Shown here: piece after piece, positions 55,600-64,000 of the stretch
Numbering within the stretch: position 1 is the first letter of the stretch
Layout of the letters: the number at the start of each line of letters is the position of its first letter
Assembly (NCBI GenBank): GCA_964036315.1
Contig: OZ038487.1
Location: 59,798,162-59,862,161 of the forward strand
Direction of reading: 5' to 3'
DNA from: Acanthosepion esculentum
Taxonomy: Eukaryota > Mollusca > Cephalopoda > Sepiida > Sepiidae
DNA length: 64,000 nucleotides
The notes under the pieces: generated by a model
Told to the model about the DNA's origin: nothing
Databases searched by the model: none
The model's input: only the letters and a program-made list of their open reading frames with translations
Made by a program: the position numbers and the translations under genes

Positions 55600-57050
55600 T
55601 TATATTTACCTAAAAGAAAAAGATAAAAAGAAAGGGCAAATGAAAAAAGAAACTAAAGAGAAAAATGAATGAGAAAGACAAAATAAATATTAATAATAAT
55701 AAATGAATAAATAAGGAAAGAAATGTCAATTGAAAATGGTATGTACAGACGGACAGATGGACAGACAGACGGAGAGAAGAAATGAAGGAAGGAAGGAAAA
55801 GCAACTTAAACAATATAAAGGAATAAAGAATTATGCAAAATGAGAAAAGACACAGCAAGATGTGGAAAATAAATAATAACGGAAGGCAAAAAGCAAGCAA
55901 GTCAGAAGGCAAGAAAGAAAAAGGAAGAAAATAAGGCAAGAAAGTAGGCAAGAAAGAAAGAAAGAAAAAAGAAACGAAAAGAAACGAAACTGCAAAATGA
56001 ATGTGAAAGAAAAAAGAAATATTAATAATAATTAATGGATAAATAAGAAAAGTGATATTATTGTAAAATGTGTTCAGGCGAACGGAAGTGAAGAAGAAAG
56101 GAAGGAAGGAAAAAGCAACTTAAAGATGCAATTGAAAAGAGTAAAGAAATATGTAATATGAGAAAAAAACACAGCAAGATGTAGAAAATAAATAAATAAT
56201 AAAGGAAGAAAAATAAGTAAGTAAGAAGGCAAGAAACTAAAAGAAGGAAATGAAGTAAGGAAGCAGACTAGCAAGAATGAAAGAAATAACGAAAGGAAGA
56301 AAGAAGAAAGAAGGAAATGCAGACAGAAAGCACGGAACACAGAAAAAAAAGAAACGAAACGAACAAAAAAATGAAAATTGAAAAAGAAAATAAAAATTAA
56401 TAATAATGAATGAATAAATAAGAAAAGAGACAGTAATTGAAAATGGTATGTACAGATGGACAGAAGTGAGGAAGAAATGACTATATAAGGAAGGAAGGAA
56501 GGAAGGAAGGAAGGAAGGAAGGAAGGGGGGAAGGTAGGAAGGAAGGAAGTCTAGTCAAATTTAAAGAAAATCAAAAGAAATATGTAAAAGGAGAAAACAG
56601 AGCAAAATGCAAAAAATAAATAAATAAATAACAGAAAAAGAAAAAAAGAAGGAAAATAAAGCATGAAAAATAAAGAAAGACAGCACGAAAAACAGAAAGC
56701 AAGCAAGAAAGAAAACATAATGAACGAGACGAAAAGCAAGCAAGCAAGAAGAATAACAAGAAAGAAAAACAGAAATAAATCAAGAAAGGAATAAATGAAT
56801 AAAAATAGAGGAACTAAACAAGAAAGAAATCACGAAGAAAATGAATAAGAGAATAAGATGCAGAAAATAAATAGTAAAGAAAGAGACGGAAAGTAAGCAA
56901 GCAAGAAAGAAAGCAAGAAATATAGAAGGTAAGAAAGAAATAAAAGTAGAAAAAGAAAGCCAGAAAGCAAGAAAGAAATCATGATGGGAAGAAAGAAAGA
57001 AACTCAAAGCTAAAACCAGAGAAAGTAAATAGAAAGAGAAAAGTAAAAGA
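55600..57050. repeat. Purine-rich higher-order tandem array
   Basis: About 1.45 kb of nearly pure A/G on the plus strand. ATTAATAATAA anchors recur at 55689, 56021 and 56396. The AGCAAGATGTAGAAAATAAA block and variants recur near 55855, 56173, 56597 and 56850. Units are therefore roughly 250-425 bp. Inside them lie GGAA (56487-56530) and GAAA runs. Phe/Ser/Leu-rich minus frames are artefacts. Confidence 0.8.
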
Positions 57051-57054
57051 AGAC

Positions 57055-57545
57055 CTTGAATTTTAATATCCAAAATAAATAGAGTTTGAGGAAATGGCTT
57101 TTTGATCTCCTCATGTTGCTCCCGTGGCGAAAATCGGGAATTCAAGGCCCCTTCTTGGATCATCATAAGCGCCCAATTTCGTGTATGATATAACATCGTA
57201 CTTCCCGCAGGGGAAGAATTCCATCTTCTACAAATATAATTTGATATCACACCCCTTCAAAAATCTGTGCTAGACGCACTTATGTGACCCAGAAGAGAAA
57301 GATCTTATTATAAATACTTGTGTTCCAAAGTGATATGAGTTTAGACTCTGTGTATCACAGATATTTACATAGGGTACTCAACTTAAATGGTAGCTTAGCT
57401 TGCTCAGCAGTTACAAAGAACATCGAAAAAAGACATGCAGAAGAGAATATATATGAAGTTATTGCAAATGTAATATGTGGTTTTTGAGAATAAATTTTAG
57501 ATACTATTTATGAAATTTGTGTTCCTCGTTATAGTTAAGGAATGT
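57055..57545. other. No recognised feature
   Basis: Mixed composition after the purine array. No gene recognised. Confidence 0.35.
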
Positions 57546-57599
57546 CAGAATGAGTATATACCTTTATACCTTTCTCTTTCAGATTCTAAAAATATCTTT

Positions 57600-58604
57600 C
57601 ATGATCTTCCGTAATATTCGCGCCATGTGCGTCCCATCTAAAGATCACATTCGACATATACTTTATGATTTTCATAAAGATGTCAATGCAAGTAGAGCAG
57701 CAAAATATATCCAGAGCGCTTATGGAGACGATGCAGTGAATGAAAGACGTTGAAGGAGGTGGTTTTCCCGTTTCTGAAGTAAGGTTTTCAGGTTGAAAGA
57801 CTAGCAAAAAGAATGTCGTCCAAAGAAACTTCATTCTGAAGAGCTGGAAGCTGTTGTAACAGGCAATCCCAACATTACCTCAAGGGAACTTGCAGAACAA
57901 TTTTATGTAGACCGCACCACACCAATTAAAAAGGAATGTAAAGATTTCAGTGGTGGGAAATGGGTCCCACGCGAATTGTCTCTAGATAATATCCAGCAGC
58001 GTGTTGTTTGTTGCGAATCATTGCTTCAGGTAACATTTTTAGCTAGGTTTTATACAGGTGATGAGAAGTGGATCCTTTACCATAAAGCTAAACGCCGCCA
58101 ATAGTGGATCAGTTGAGGAGGAAGATCAGTTCAACAACCAAGAGGAGGACTTCATCCAAAGAAGATCATGTTGAGTGTAAGATGGGTTATTGAAAAACTC
58201 TTAAAGAACAATCAAACAATTATTACTAATCTGTACTGTGATCTACTTCGTCGTTTGAAAATAGCTTTGAACCAAATGCGACCTTGCTTAGTGAACAGAA
58301 AGGGTTTTATCATTCATCCCCTTAATGCTTATCCTCACACAGCTCGACTGACTAAAAATCTTTTGGGAGGGCCTGGTTTGGAAATGCTGCTTCATCCACC
58401 ATATTCTCCTCACACTGATCCTTCTGATTATCACTTGTTTCGTGTACTATAGAATCATTTGCATGGTCGTAGGTTGACGTCATGCGAAGAGGTTGGAAAT
58501 GAGTTGAATTAATATTTCGCTTAATAACCTAAGGAAATTTACAGGAATGGCATTTAAAAGCTTGTTAACAGATGGAATGATGGTCTAGAAAGAAATGGAG
58601 GTTA
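57600..58604 (+). pseudogene. mariner (irritans-like) transposase, broken
   Basis: N-terminal HTH: IRHILYDFHKDVNASRAAKY, then YGDDAVNERR. Linker: ECRPKKLHSEELEAVV. Then NPNITSRELAEQFYVDRTT, KWVPRELSLDNIQQRVV, YTGDEKWILYHKAKRRQ (first Asp, 58060), LVNRKGFIIHPLNAYPHTA and PYSPHTDPSDYHLF. The second Asp (HDNA) and the third (YSPD) have changed to other residues, so the DD34D triad is lost. Stops and frameshifts split it. Length near the family's 340 residues. No terminal repeats were identified. Confidence 0.85.
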
Positions 58605-58609
58605 ACTAA

Positions 58610-58985
58610 TGAATATCTTTATAATCATGGGCGTTTTCGTTTTCATTTTCAAAACCACGAAACCTCTAGTATTTTTCTTTGTGATTCTAGCACAGATCAG
58701 TTCACGATCTTCCTGTGTCCCAGGGTTCATTGATCATATTATTTGTCTGCTTATTCTTCTTTAAAAGTTAATACTTTAATCAGCGGCTACGTACTTTTAC
58801 TGACTTATCTATATTTGTTAGAGCTATACGTATCTTTATATTTGTATTGAGATATATAATTTCTCGTCAAAGAGTATCAGGAATGTTGCTATGGTACCAA
58901 GCTAAAATACTAAGAGAGAAGCAGCTTGGCATAGATTGACCTTGAACTCGCGCATGCACACTAAGTTCGTAGCAGTGCTTGTATG
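58610..58985. other. No recognised feature
   Basis: Post-transposase AT-rich DNA; it may include the mariner 3' end, but no repeat could be matched. Confidence 0.35.
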
Positions 58986-58989
58986 GAAG

Positions 58990-59278
58990 CACACCATAGA
59001 ATTTCCGTCAGTGACCATGGCTTGTGCAGCAGTTTCTAACCAATCACCACATTCCCCATGTCTGTCAAGCACTATATTCCCCAGATCTCGCATCTTGCAA
59101 CTTCTTCCTTTTTCTAAAAATTAAATCTCACGTGAAAGGAACAAGACTTCAAGACGTCGTGGATATCCAAGAGAATGCGACGATACAGTTCCAAGGAGTT
59201 CCAAGAATGCTACCCTAAACCAAAACGACACAAGATAGCGTGTTTGGCTTCAGAAGAGGACTACTTCGCAGGTGATTA
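58990..59278 (+). pseudogene. Second mariner-type transposase C-terminal fragment
   Basis: NHHIPHVCQALYSPDLASCN, FFLFLKIKSHVKGTRLQDVV, then EEDYFAGD. This is the C-terminal part with the third catalytic Asp (SPDLA) preserved. It belongs to a different mariner lineage from the preceding copy (FFLFPKIK type). Truncated at 5' end; an internal shift is present. Confidence 0.7.
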
Positions 59279-59349
59279 ACTGCCGACTTGATATATGTTT
59301 TCTTTTTATAGCTCCAGTTCTGATGCATTTTGAGCAGACCTCATATTCT

Positions 59350-59460
59350 AATATCAGTCAGTTATGTGTCATGCGTAATAGACCAGTTGCCATCCAAGAC
59401 TATAGAACCCTGTCCGGGATTGGGAGAAGAAAATGATTCATACGTAAGCACGTAAATTCA
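59350..59460 (-). repeat. SINE fragment, antisense, internally deleted
   Basis: In reverse the end ACGCATGACACATAACTGAC matches the SINE end at 62.3 kb, preceded by AGTCTTGGATGGCAACTGG. Confidence 0.55.
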
Positions 59461-59464
59461 TGTG

Positions 59465-59915
59465 TAAATTGTTAAAATACCACATCTCAGAAATATCGAC
59501 AAGTACGTAGAATTTAAATAAAAAAATAACTGCTAAAAAAGATAATTCCGTTTTCGCATAAAGTTGAATACAGATTCTTTCTGTTTAAAATAACCAGATA
59601 AATCTACTGGAAGGATGAGTGACGATGTCTTCGTGACAAAACATTGAAAACTGTTTGATAATTTGAATTTGACACATCAAACAATTTTCTAAAAGCCGCT
59701 GATGCAGCTGATTCATGTAAATCAGAAGATCAACATAGATTTATATGGACAGAAAATGATACCAAGCGAGGAAAAGGGTAGGAATCTGGCAAATTTAGTG
59801 AAGTATTTAAGGTAATTCGGATTGCAAACTCATATTACAAGCTGTGCTAAATTCACTCAGACAAAAATAAGACGTAGAAACACAAACGCGTAAGAAAGCA
59901 TATGCAGTGGCATTT
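59465..59915. other. No recognised feature
   Basis: AT-rich; nothing supported. Confidence 0.35.
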
Positions 59916-59919
59916 TCTG

Positions 59920-60075
59920 TCTGAATTTACATTATTTGAATTATTGTCTTCGTCTTGGTTGTTATGCTATATCGCTTGTTAAACTGATCTCGCCATTGAC
60001 CTTCTTACCATATGTAGTATATTCAACAACGATCTCAGAATTTTGATCTGAACTCTTTATTAAAAAATGCTGTTA
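59920..60075. repeat. Dispersed repeat, degenerate copy 4
   Basis: TGAATTTACATTATTTGAAT, TTGTCTTCGTCTTGGTTGTT and TTGATCTGAACTCTTTATTA parallel the repeat at 18.76 and 39.51 kb. The TTCTTCAGG block is lost. Confidence 0.5.
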
Positions 60076-60448
60076 GACCTTTTTTGAATTTTTTCTAACC
60101 TTACATTTTAGAAGGCAGCCATGTTCCCTTTCTATTGCCACAACGAAGATCCGTGTACATACACTTTTATTTATCATGTTTTGATTCATTTTTTTCCAAA
60201 CGAATCTAAGTTACGATCACGTCATAATTATTTACGTCACTGAACCTTTCCTGCTAGTAGGAGAGCTTCGAACTTTTGGGAAAATTATACTATCCGTTCA
60301 TTTACCTGGATAATGGTGAAGAGATTGGAACAAAGTTGAGAAATTAGCGTCAAAATATTTTGGACTTACACATCAGTCAGTGGATAGGTAAATTCTTAAT
60401 TATATACTACCCAAAATCAAATGCACGAAACATCATTATAATGTTCAA

Positions 60449-60451
<3 letters not shown>

Positions 60452-60518
<67 letters not shown>
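60452..60518. repeat. TA microsatellite
   Basis: About 33 TA units directly before the Helitron-like element. Confidence 0.95.
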
Positions 60519-60520
<2 letters not shown>

Positions 60521-61321
60521 ATGCAGCTTCTGTCTGTCTGTTTATTTGTTATCAAACTCCTCCTAGGGTTTTGAAACAGACCCCCTAACCATATTTATTC
60601 TGAAACTGCTTTACCCAGGCTACTTGGATAAGTATATTTCATTTTGATCAAAGGGGATCGCCGGGGGAACAGTCCCCTCCAGTGATTTTTCCCCCTTTGA
60701 TATAAATTAAATTGAAATTTGAACTCGGGAATGACGCCTATGTTATTTGGATAAGTATATATCATTTTGATCAAAGGGAGTCACTGGGAGGGAGGAACAA
60801 ACTTTCCACTGAAATGTTTTTGTCCATTTGATTTAAATTAAATCTAAATTTGAACAAGGGAATGACTCCCAGTCAAAATATAGAAGGAGAAAGCCAGCAG
60901 ATTGAGATCACATCGGCAAGATCAAAATGAGACGGTATAGATGTCAAGTTGAGCAAAAAATCACCATTCAGTGGTTAGTGCCTTACAATACATATTTGTT
61001 GCAACTGTTCAACTGTCATATCAATTCTTTCAATTAAGTATTGCATCAAATACATATCAAATTGGTCAGATCAAGCAGTTTCTGCACACACCCCCACTAA
61101 ATATTTCTGCTTTGATTTAAATTAAATTTGAACAAGTAAATGACTCCTATCCAAAATATAGGAGAAAGCCAGAAGATGGAGGTCACATCGGCAAGATCAT
61201 TGAGTAATACTGAAATGGATATTTTTTTTTATTCAAAAATATTACAATGATTTAAAATCAATTATCATTTTCTTAAATAATATGTGTGACGCGCAGCAAG
61301 GCGGGTGTAATTTTGGTTAGT
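60519..61321 (+). mobile_element. Non-autonomous Helitron-like element (candidate)
   Basis: The 5' part (AGCTTCTGTCTGTCTGTTTA, then TCAAACTCCTCCTAGGGTTT) resembles the ends of animal Helitrons I know. The 3' part GACGCGCAGCAAGGCGGGTG is a GC-rich block a few bases before TTAGT, comparable to the Helitron 3' hairpin and CTAGT/CTRR end. The interior has two to three tandem copies of a 125-200-bp block (CATTTTGATCAAAGGG, then AATTTGAAC, then GGAATGAC). No Rep or helicase is encoded. The exact ends are uncertain. Confidence 0.55.
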
Positions 61322-61329
61322 GTGGCAAA

Positions 61330-62045
61330 TAAACTTGGAAGTGGTTGCCGGAAGAAATTGTCGACCAGAACAAAACATCACCTACTAAAATTGATGTGAA
61401 AAAAAACAATGATTAAGACGAAGGATATCTGGAATAACTATAGTGGAAAATATATAAAACAGACCAACGGGCATGCCGTCTTTTATATAGGTACATCCAA
61501 AAATGTTCTAAAACACGGTATAACATGTAACTTGAACAAATTTACTGTGTTTTAGATCTTTTAAAAATTGGATTACATTATTATTAAATAAAAACTATAT
61601 TTACTAATCATAATTTGAAAGGCTTAATATATTTCATTTAACACTAATATTAAAAAAAAATAATTTTATATTTTTTATTAGTACATAAAAGTATCTCTTT
61701 TTGTAAGTACTGACACGATATGATAAGAATAAAACTGGTGGGGTCATGTCTATTGTTATTTCCAGGGTTCCCTAGAATATCAGATTTGGGTGGAAAAATC
61801 AACGTTTCTTGTGGATATTTCTATTCTGTCATTAATGAATCGGGTTAAGACATTTTAAAACTTAATAAAAGTGTCTTTGGCAATCTTGGGATAACACAAA
61901 CCACCAATCTCATGATCTACCGAGCTGTTGTACTCTACTGAAGAGACATCCTCAAACTTGAAAATTTCTATCAAATGAAACTTCCTCAAATCCTTCGGAA
62001 CAGGTGGCAGGACCGGATTACAAACAACGAAGTTCTCCTCCGCGC
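61330..62045. other. No recognised feature
   Basis: AT-rich. A small hairpin (TCTAAAACAC at about 61510 and GTGTTTTAGA at about 61548) is present. A 155-codon minus frame at 61855-62322 overlaps the SINE and is not recognised. Confidence 0.4.
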
Positions 62046-62049
62046 AAAG

Positions 62050-62340
62050 ATACAGATATTGTGAGGCACAGTGGAGTAATGAATAGCAGGTCGAACTGAG
62101 AAATCGAAGAGCCGGCTCTGATTTCCAGTCAGGGCTATTACATACACTTACGTGATAATACCCTTGGGAAAGGTATGAACTATTTCTTCTCCCCCAGCTA
62201 TGGTTAAATAGCAGGACAGGATGGTCTACCGCAGAAAGAAATGGTAACCTATTGCGGGAAAAATCTGCCTTGTCAGTCAAGTATCGAAAGATACATGATC
62301 GCCTGCGTATCACGCATGGCACATAACTGAGTGACTAATC
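62050..62340 (+). repeat. tRNA-derived SINE, near full length
   Basis: Head CACAGTGGAGTAATGAATAG with B box region GCTCTGATTTCCAGTC. Body ACCCTTGGGAAAGGTATGAA and CTACCGCAGAAAGAAATGG. End TCGAAAGATACATGATCGCC and GCATGGCACATAACTGAGTG. It follows the order of the 8.54-kb copy. Confidence 0.8.
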
Positions 62341-62542
62341 CCGTCAAAACATGACCCGTGGAAATAGCGATTGATTAGTGAATAGCTTGAGACGCTTTGT
62401 CAGTTGTAAAGTACAAAATAATTCAAAGCCAGAAAGCTCTGTAAAAGATCCTGATCAATCATATTCTGAGAAAAAACATTCATCATGAAAGATGAAAGTT
62501 CAAAAGATTTAAACACATACATAAAAGTCGTACATCTAGGCA

Positions 62543-62820
62543 ATGGTATATGGAGGCCGAGCTGCCCGGATTACATGTTCCCCATCTGGCGTACCGATAA
62601 GATCCAAAGGAATACTGGCATCGATCGAGCCGATGGTATATGAAGGCTGTTCTGCTCAGAATAGAAGGTCCCCATATCCGGCGTACCGATAAGATCCAAA
62701 TGAATACAAGGCATAGATCTAGGAGATGGTATATGGAGGCCGTGCTTCCCAGTCTACATGGTCACCATCTCCGGCGTACCGATAAGATCCATAGGAATAC
62801 AGGGCATTGCATTTGGCGCC
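62543..62820. repeat. Three-copy 90-93-bp tandem repeat
   Basis: Units start at ATGGTATATGGAGGC (62543), its variant at 62633 and again at 62726. Each contains GGCGTACCGATAAGATCCA. On the minus strand the unit encodes SYGSYRYAGDGD, then EARPPYTI, 30-31 codons, but stops and a frameshift interrupt the outer copies. Confidence 0.85.
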
Positions 62821-62824
62821 TGCT

Positions 62825-63455
62825 TCATTGTAGGAGTTGCAGGAAAGTTTTCTTTTGGCGTTAACCATCAATCGCCTTCGGGGTTCCTCTCCGAGTTCCC
62901 TGCCTGGATTTACTTCCAGAGCTTTTTCCAAGTTTGGCTATGAACGCAAGACAGCGGAAATTTGAATTCAGAGATTTCTTTCCTCGAGATGGACGACCAT
63001 GTCTGCCGATGATCCAACAGTTCGATGTAGCTCGTTATGAGGCGCCACTTGTACACCTTCGCTCATTCACCGGCTTGGAACTAGACTTAGTTGTCAGAGG
63101 TTATTTGAGACGCGTGGTACGGAATTCTTTTATAGACAGTAATATAAGTAATAATTCTAATTTGTTATCAATTAATTCCATATAACTTCTTCAATATTGG
63201 CTTATTCCATGACATTTTCCTGTACGTGTTTTGGAAAAAGAAAGATATCGGTAATTAAAACTGTGAAATTTTCACGGTTAAAGCTAGTTTAATTATTTGA
63301 ATTTTCTGATGAGTCGTAATTGTTAAATTAATGATTGCATATAAGTCTTGCGTGTTGTACGACTATAAAATAAGCGTAGAAATCCTTCGAGAAGCCCGTT
63401 AAGTGTTTAATCTGAACCGACAATGGGTGTTTCAATAACATGGACCGATTTTAAA
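62825..63455. other. Unclassified, with two moderate frames
   Basis: A plus frame at 62934-63185 (83 codons; MNARQRKFEFRDFFPRDGR start) and a minus frame ending in the tandem repeat (62719-62931) lie in a region less AT-rich than the flanks. Neither is recognised as a known family. Confidence 0.35.
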
Positions 63456-63504
63456 CGTGAATTAAGTTTGAGCGTCTAATGATTTTTTCTTTTTTTTCTT
63501 TCAG

Positions 63505-63860
63505 ATTTAACAACTTAAGTCTTTGGAAACCGTGGAAAGATTAACAAACAACGTGTTAAATTTATCGAAACCTATTACGATAATGGACGTTCAAACATTT
63601 TTTTGTCAACATAATCGACCAACCGAGAGTGCAATAGGAAAAACTGTTCGTAAATTCAAACTGGATCTGTGGCAGATGTGAAAACACCATTGCCTGCTCA
63701 TTTACGCCATTCAGCTGAAAACATTGCTGCGGTGCACGAGAATGTGGCCGAAAATCCCGACACCTCTATTCGTCATTGTGCGCAGGAATTGAACCTCTCC
63801 ACAACAACGTTCCATCAAATTTTGTGCCGATATTTGGACGATATTATTTTTCACACATAA
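63505..63860 (+). pseudogene. Truncated Tc1/mariner-group transposase N-terminal domain
   Basis: Two frames together give TNKQRVKFIETYYDNGRSN, then NRPTESAIGKTVRKFKLDGS, then SVADVKTPLPAHLRHSAENI, AAVHENVAENPDTSIRHC and AQELNLSTTTFHQILCRYL before the stop at 63860. This is the helix-turn-helix region (DUF4817-type start, then HTH) of a transposase group common in arthropods and molluscs. The catalytic domain is replaced by unrelated AT-rich sequence, so it is a 3'-truncated or deleted copy. One frameshift lies near 63600-63660. Confidence 0.7.
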
Positions 63861-63861
63861 T

Positions 63862-64000
63862 TGCCATGATTTAACATTATCCAATAGAAAAATAAATAAA
63901 CTTTCACCAATAACATTTATTTATTTACTGCTGACTTTGTTCCGTCTTAATTAAACACCATTTACAATACAATATTGCAGTATTAATCATAAGTAAGAAT
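63862..64000. other. AT-rich window end
   Basis: Nothing recognised; possibly the terminal part of the deleted transposon. Confidence 0.3.

Noticed and set aside
56780..57250. 156-codon minus frame and several 60-113-codon frames at 55610-56783
   Set aside because: Phe, Leu and Ser-rich translations of the purine array complement; no family features.
61855..62322. 155-codon minus-strand frame as a possible host gene
   Set aside because: Half of it is the antisense of a recognised SINE, and the rest has no recognisable feature.
62934..63185. 83-codon plus frame as a possible host exon
   Set aside because: The composition is plausible, but no family was recognised, no clear splice sites frame it, and an equally long frame exists on the other strand nearby.

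Overview
The window is animal genomic DNA that looks intergenic or intronic and is almost wholly built from repeats. It is strongly AT-rich and carries dozens of long TA arrays, often fused to CA, GT, GA or CT arrays. Most of the rest is decayed transposable elements: Jockey-like and RTE-like LINEs, LINEs with a restriction-like endonuclease, mariner and Tc1 relics, a Gypsy gag fragment, a hAT end, Helitron-like pieces and tRNA- and 5S-derived SINEs. I recognise this combination from cephalopod genomes, octopus in particular. A mollusc origin is an inference by pattern; no host gene is present to prove it. No intact protein-coding gene was found. Every recognisable reading frame belongs to a transposon and most are broken by stops or frameshifts.

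Layout. 1-7 kb: palindromic elements next to TA arrays, a GC-richer island at 4.56-4.88 kb, and a Tc1-like element (5.06-6.92 kb) with long outer inverted repeats. 7-11 kb: a LINE 3' end, a SINE with perfect target-site duplications (8.54-8.83 kb), and opposed Jockey-like LINE fragments, one interrupted by an antisense SINE. 11.5-13.9 kb: three same-strand LINE 3' portions with a restriction-like endonuclease, the first flanked by AAT repeats. 14.7-15.2 kb: a composite SINE with a full-length 5S rRNA-like head. 15.6-17.1 kb: minus-strand transposase and LINE relics. 18.1-21.6 kb: a duplicated repeat mosaic around a pyrimidine-rich array. 24.7-25.3 kb: Gypsy gag. 26-32 kb: many RTE and Jockey scraps on both strands, then a hAT end and a Helitron-type small frame. 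33-39 kb: a non-autonomous DNA transposon, a tandem tRNA-derived SINE pair, an RTE RT with a destroyed YADD box, and simple repeats. 39.6-42.2 kb: a mariner relic and a dense TA-array cluster. 43-50 kb: LINE and SINE remnants. 52.8-55.1 kb: an inverted-repeat element, the C-terminal end of a Penelope-like retroelement and a SINE with an intact tRNA cloverleaf. 55.6-57.1 kb: a purine-rich higher-order tandem array. 57.5-59.3 kb: two mariner relics. 60.5-61.3 kb: a Helitron-like element. 62.5-62.8 kb: a 90-bp tandem repeat. 63.5-63.9 kb: a truncated transposase N-terminus.

Nothing here works as a pathway. The interest lies in how elements nest in one another, in the repeated contact between palindromic element ends and TA arrays, and in the composite RNA-derived SINE heads.
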